From an uncultured Collinsella sp. (GTDB taxonomy: Bacteria; Actinomycetota; Coriobacteriia; Coriobacteriales; Coriobacteriaceae), in the NCBI GenBank assembly GCA_959019775.1, contig CAUEPS010000019.1:1-34288 (forward strand): a stretch of 34,288 nt of DNA, read 5' to 3'. The notes under the pieces are model-generated. The model was not told the DNA's origin, did no database searches, and was given only the letters and a program-made list of their open reading frames with translations. Numbering within the stretch: the stretch's first letter is position 1; every line of letters begins with the position of its first letter. Of this stretch, positions 33,558-34,288 are shown one piece after another. A program made the position numbers and the translations under genes.

Positions 33558-34247
33558 CTAGCGCACCACCATCGTCGAGAAGTAGCTGCCCCGATCGGGC
33601 ACATCGTCAAGCGAGCGGTACACGTGCTCGCCCGGAAGCCCACAGTCCTCTACGAGCTCGGCACCGTCGAAGGTGCCCTCCTCGCGAAGGATGTGCTTCG
33701 TGTCCGCAAGCGAGCGACGCGCCTTCATGACCACCTTCGTCCCCGGCCAGCCGATTGCGCGGCGCACGTCGTCGTCGCCGCCGGGCACGATGTGCAGAGG
33801 CGACGACATCTCGGGCGTGAGGTCGCGCTCGAGCGCCGCGGCGACCGCGCAGAAGCTCGGCACGCCGGGAATGGCGCGCGCCTCGAACCCGCGGGCGCGC
33901 ACGTCGGGCGCTATGCGCTGGAAGGTAGCGTAGATGCTCGGGTCCCCCAGGTTCAGCAGCGCGACGTCGCGGACCGCATCCAGGTGCGCGACAAGCTCGC
34001 GAACAAGCGAGGCATGCTCGGCCGCGCGGCGCTCGGCGTCGCGCGTCATCGAGAATCGCACGGGGATCACCGTCTTGCCTGTAAGGTCGACGGCGCCGCG
34101 CACGATGTCGAGCGCGACCATGACCCCGTCCGCCGTCTGCGGTGCGGCGATGACCGGACACGATTCGATTGTGCGGACGGCCTTGATCATGAGTAGCTCG
34201 GGGTCGCCAGGCCCCGTGCCCACCCCATACAGCACGCCTTTACTCAT
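33558..34247 (-). CDS. cbiL: Cobalt-factor II (precorrin-2) C20-methyltransferase
   Basis: CbiL adds the second SAM-derived methyl group of the corrin part, at C20. The 229-residue tetrapyrrole methylase starts MSKGVLYGVGTGPGDPELLM, then has LLNLGDPSIYATFQ and AIPGVPSFCAVAAALERDL, all typical. ATG 34247 overlaps the end of the upstream gene by eight bases (ATGAGTAA), and a G-rich GGGGGCG lies 4 nt upstream. The frame is open 10 codons further, but that stretch belongs to the preceding gene. Confidence 0.94.
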   Translation of the reverse strand: MSKGVLYGVGTGPGDPELLMIKAVRTIESCPVIAAPQTADGVMVALDIVRGAVDLTGKTVIPVRFSMTRDAERRAAEHASLVRELVAHLDAVRDVALLNLGDPSIYATFQRIAPDVRARGFEARAIPGVPSFCAVAAALERDLTPEMSSPLHIVPGGDDDVRRAIGWPGTKVVMKARRSLADTKHILREEGTFDGAELVEDCGLPGEHVYRSLDDVPDRGSYFSTMVVR

Positions 34248-34288
34248 ACGTCGCCCCCAATTCCCCGATAACTGCATCGGCGCCCGAC
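34240..34288 (-). CDS. 3' end of the gene upstream of cbiL (partial)
   Basis: On the minus strand an open frame from the window edge ends at TAA 34242-34240 with the residues SGADAVIGELGATYE. It overlaps the cbiL start, in the style of every other junction in this operon, so it is very probably another cobalamin gene (cbiD, cbiF or a cobaltochelatase would be expected). Fifteen residues are too few to name it. Confidence 0.5.
   Translation of the reverse strand, partial: SGADAVIGELGATYE

Noticed and set aside
32484..34196. A 570-codon plus-strand open frame across cbiG and cbiL
   Set aside because: High GC keeps antisense frames open; the translation is Arg-rich nonsense and both minus-strand genes are clear.

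Overview
The window looks like chromosome of a high-GC, anaerobic gut actinobacterium of the class Coriobacteriia, most likely Collinsella or a close relative. The genus is inferred from recall of protein families, gene content and base composition, not from a database search. Signs include a bile-acid-type short-chain dehydrogenase, a QueH-type queuosine pathway, a Firmicutes-type fructose-bisphosphatase, and intergenic spaces crowded with palindromic repeats.

Region 1 (1-17900) is housekeeping-like. In order it holds: the 3' tip of an unidentified gene; a LOG-family nucleotide phosphoribohydrolase (-); tgt (-); an SDR closely resembling bile-acid 12alpha-hydroxysteroid dehydrogenases (-); a tail-anchored coiled-coil protein (+); queA, queH and a DUF3267 membrane zincin (-); a methionyl-tRNA-synthetase-like protein with a degenerate KMSKS loop (+); a NOL1/NOP2/Sun RNA m5C methyltransferase (+); a 56-residue membrane protein too short for routine ORF calls (-); a barrel-like protein of unknown function (+); a degV gene split by one in-frame TGA (-); fbp (+) behind a perfect LacI-type palindrome; and two GtrA-family membrane proteins (+). 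queH, queA and tgt together cover the last steps of queuosine tRNA modification.

Intergenic DNA in region 1 is unusual. Three families of palindromic repeats recur. A fourth element of about 170 nt (2607-2778 and 5918-6086) keeps the same three-helix fold in both copies although the bases of its long helix are replaced. Both copies end at the stop codon of a minus-strand gene.

Region 2 (17960-19800) is a graveyard. Four tandem 62-bp hairpin-containing units are followed by remnants of an IS3-like orfA, an IS21-type istA with two in-frame TAG codons, and an IS110-type transposase with an internal deletion and a poly-G frameshift.

Region 3 (19913-34288, all minus strand) is one tightly overlapping operon for cobalamin synthesis by the anaerobic (early-cobalt) route. 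In transcription order: an unidentified upstream gene (edge), cbiL, cbiG, cobJ/cbiH, cbiET fusion, cbiA, cobT, cobU, cobS, a CobU-like/CobC-like phosphatase fusion, cbiB, cobD, cbiP, cobO, cbiC, cbiJ. cbiD, cbiF and a cobaltochelatase are not in the window and could lie upstream. Codon use (nearly all TTC for Phe, very high GC) differs from region 1, and the operon directly abuts the IS graveyard, which suggests horizontal acquisition.
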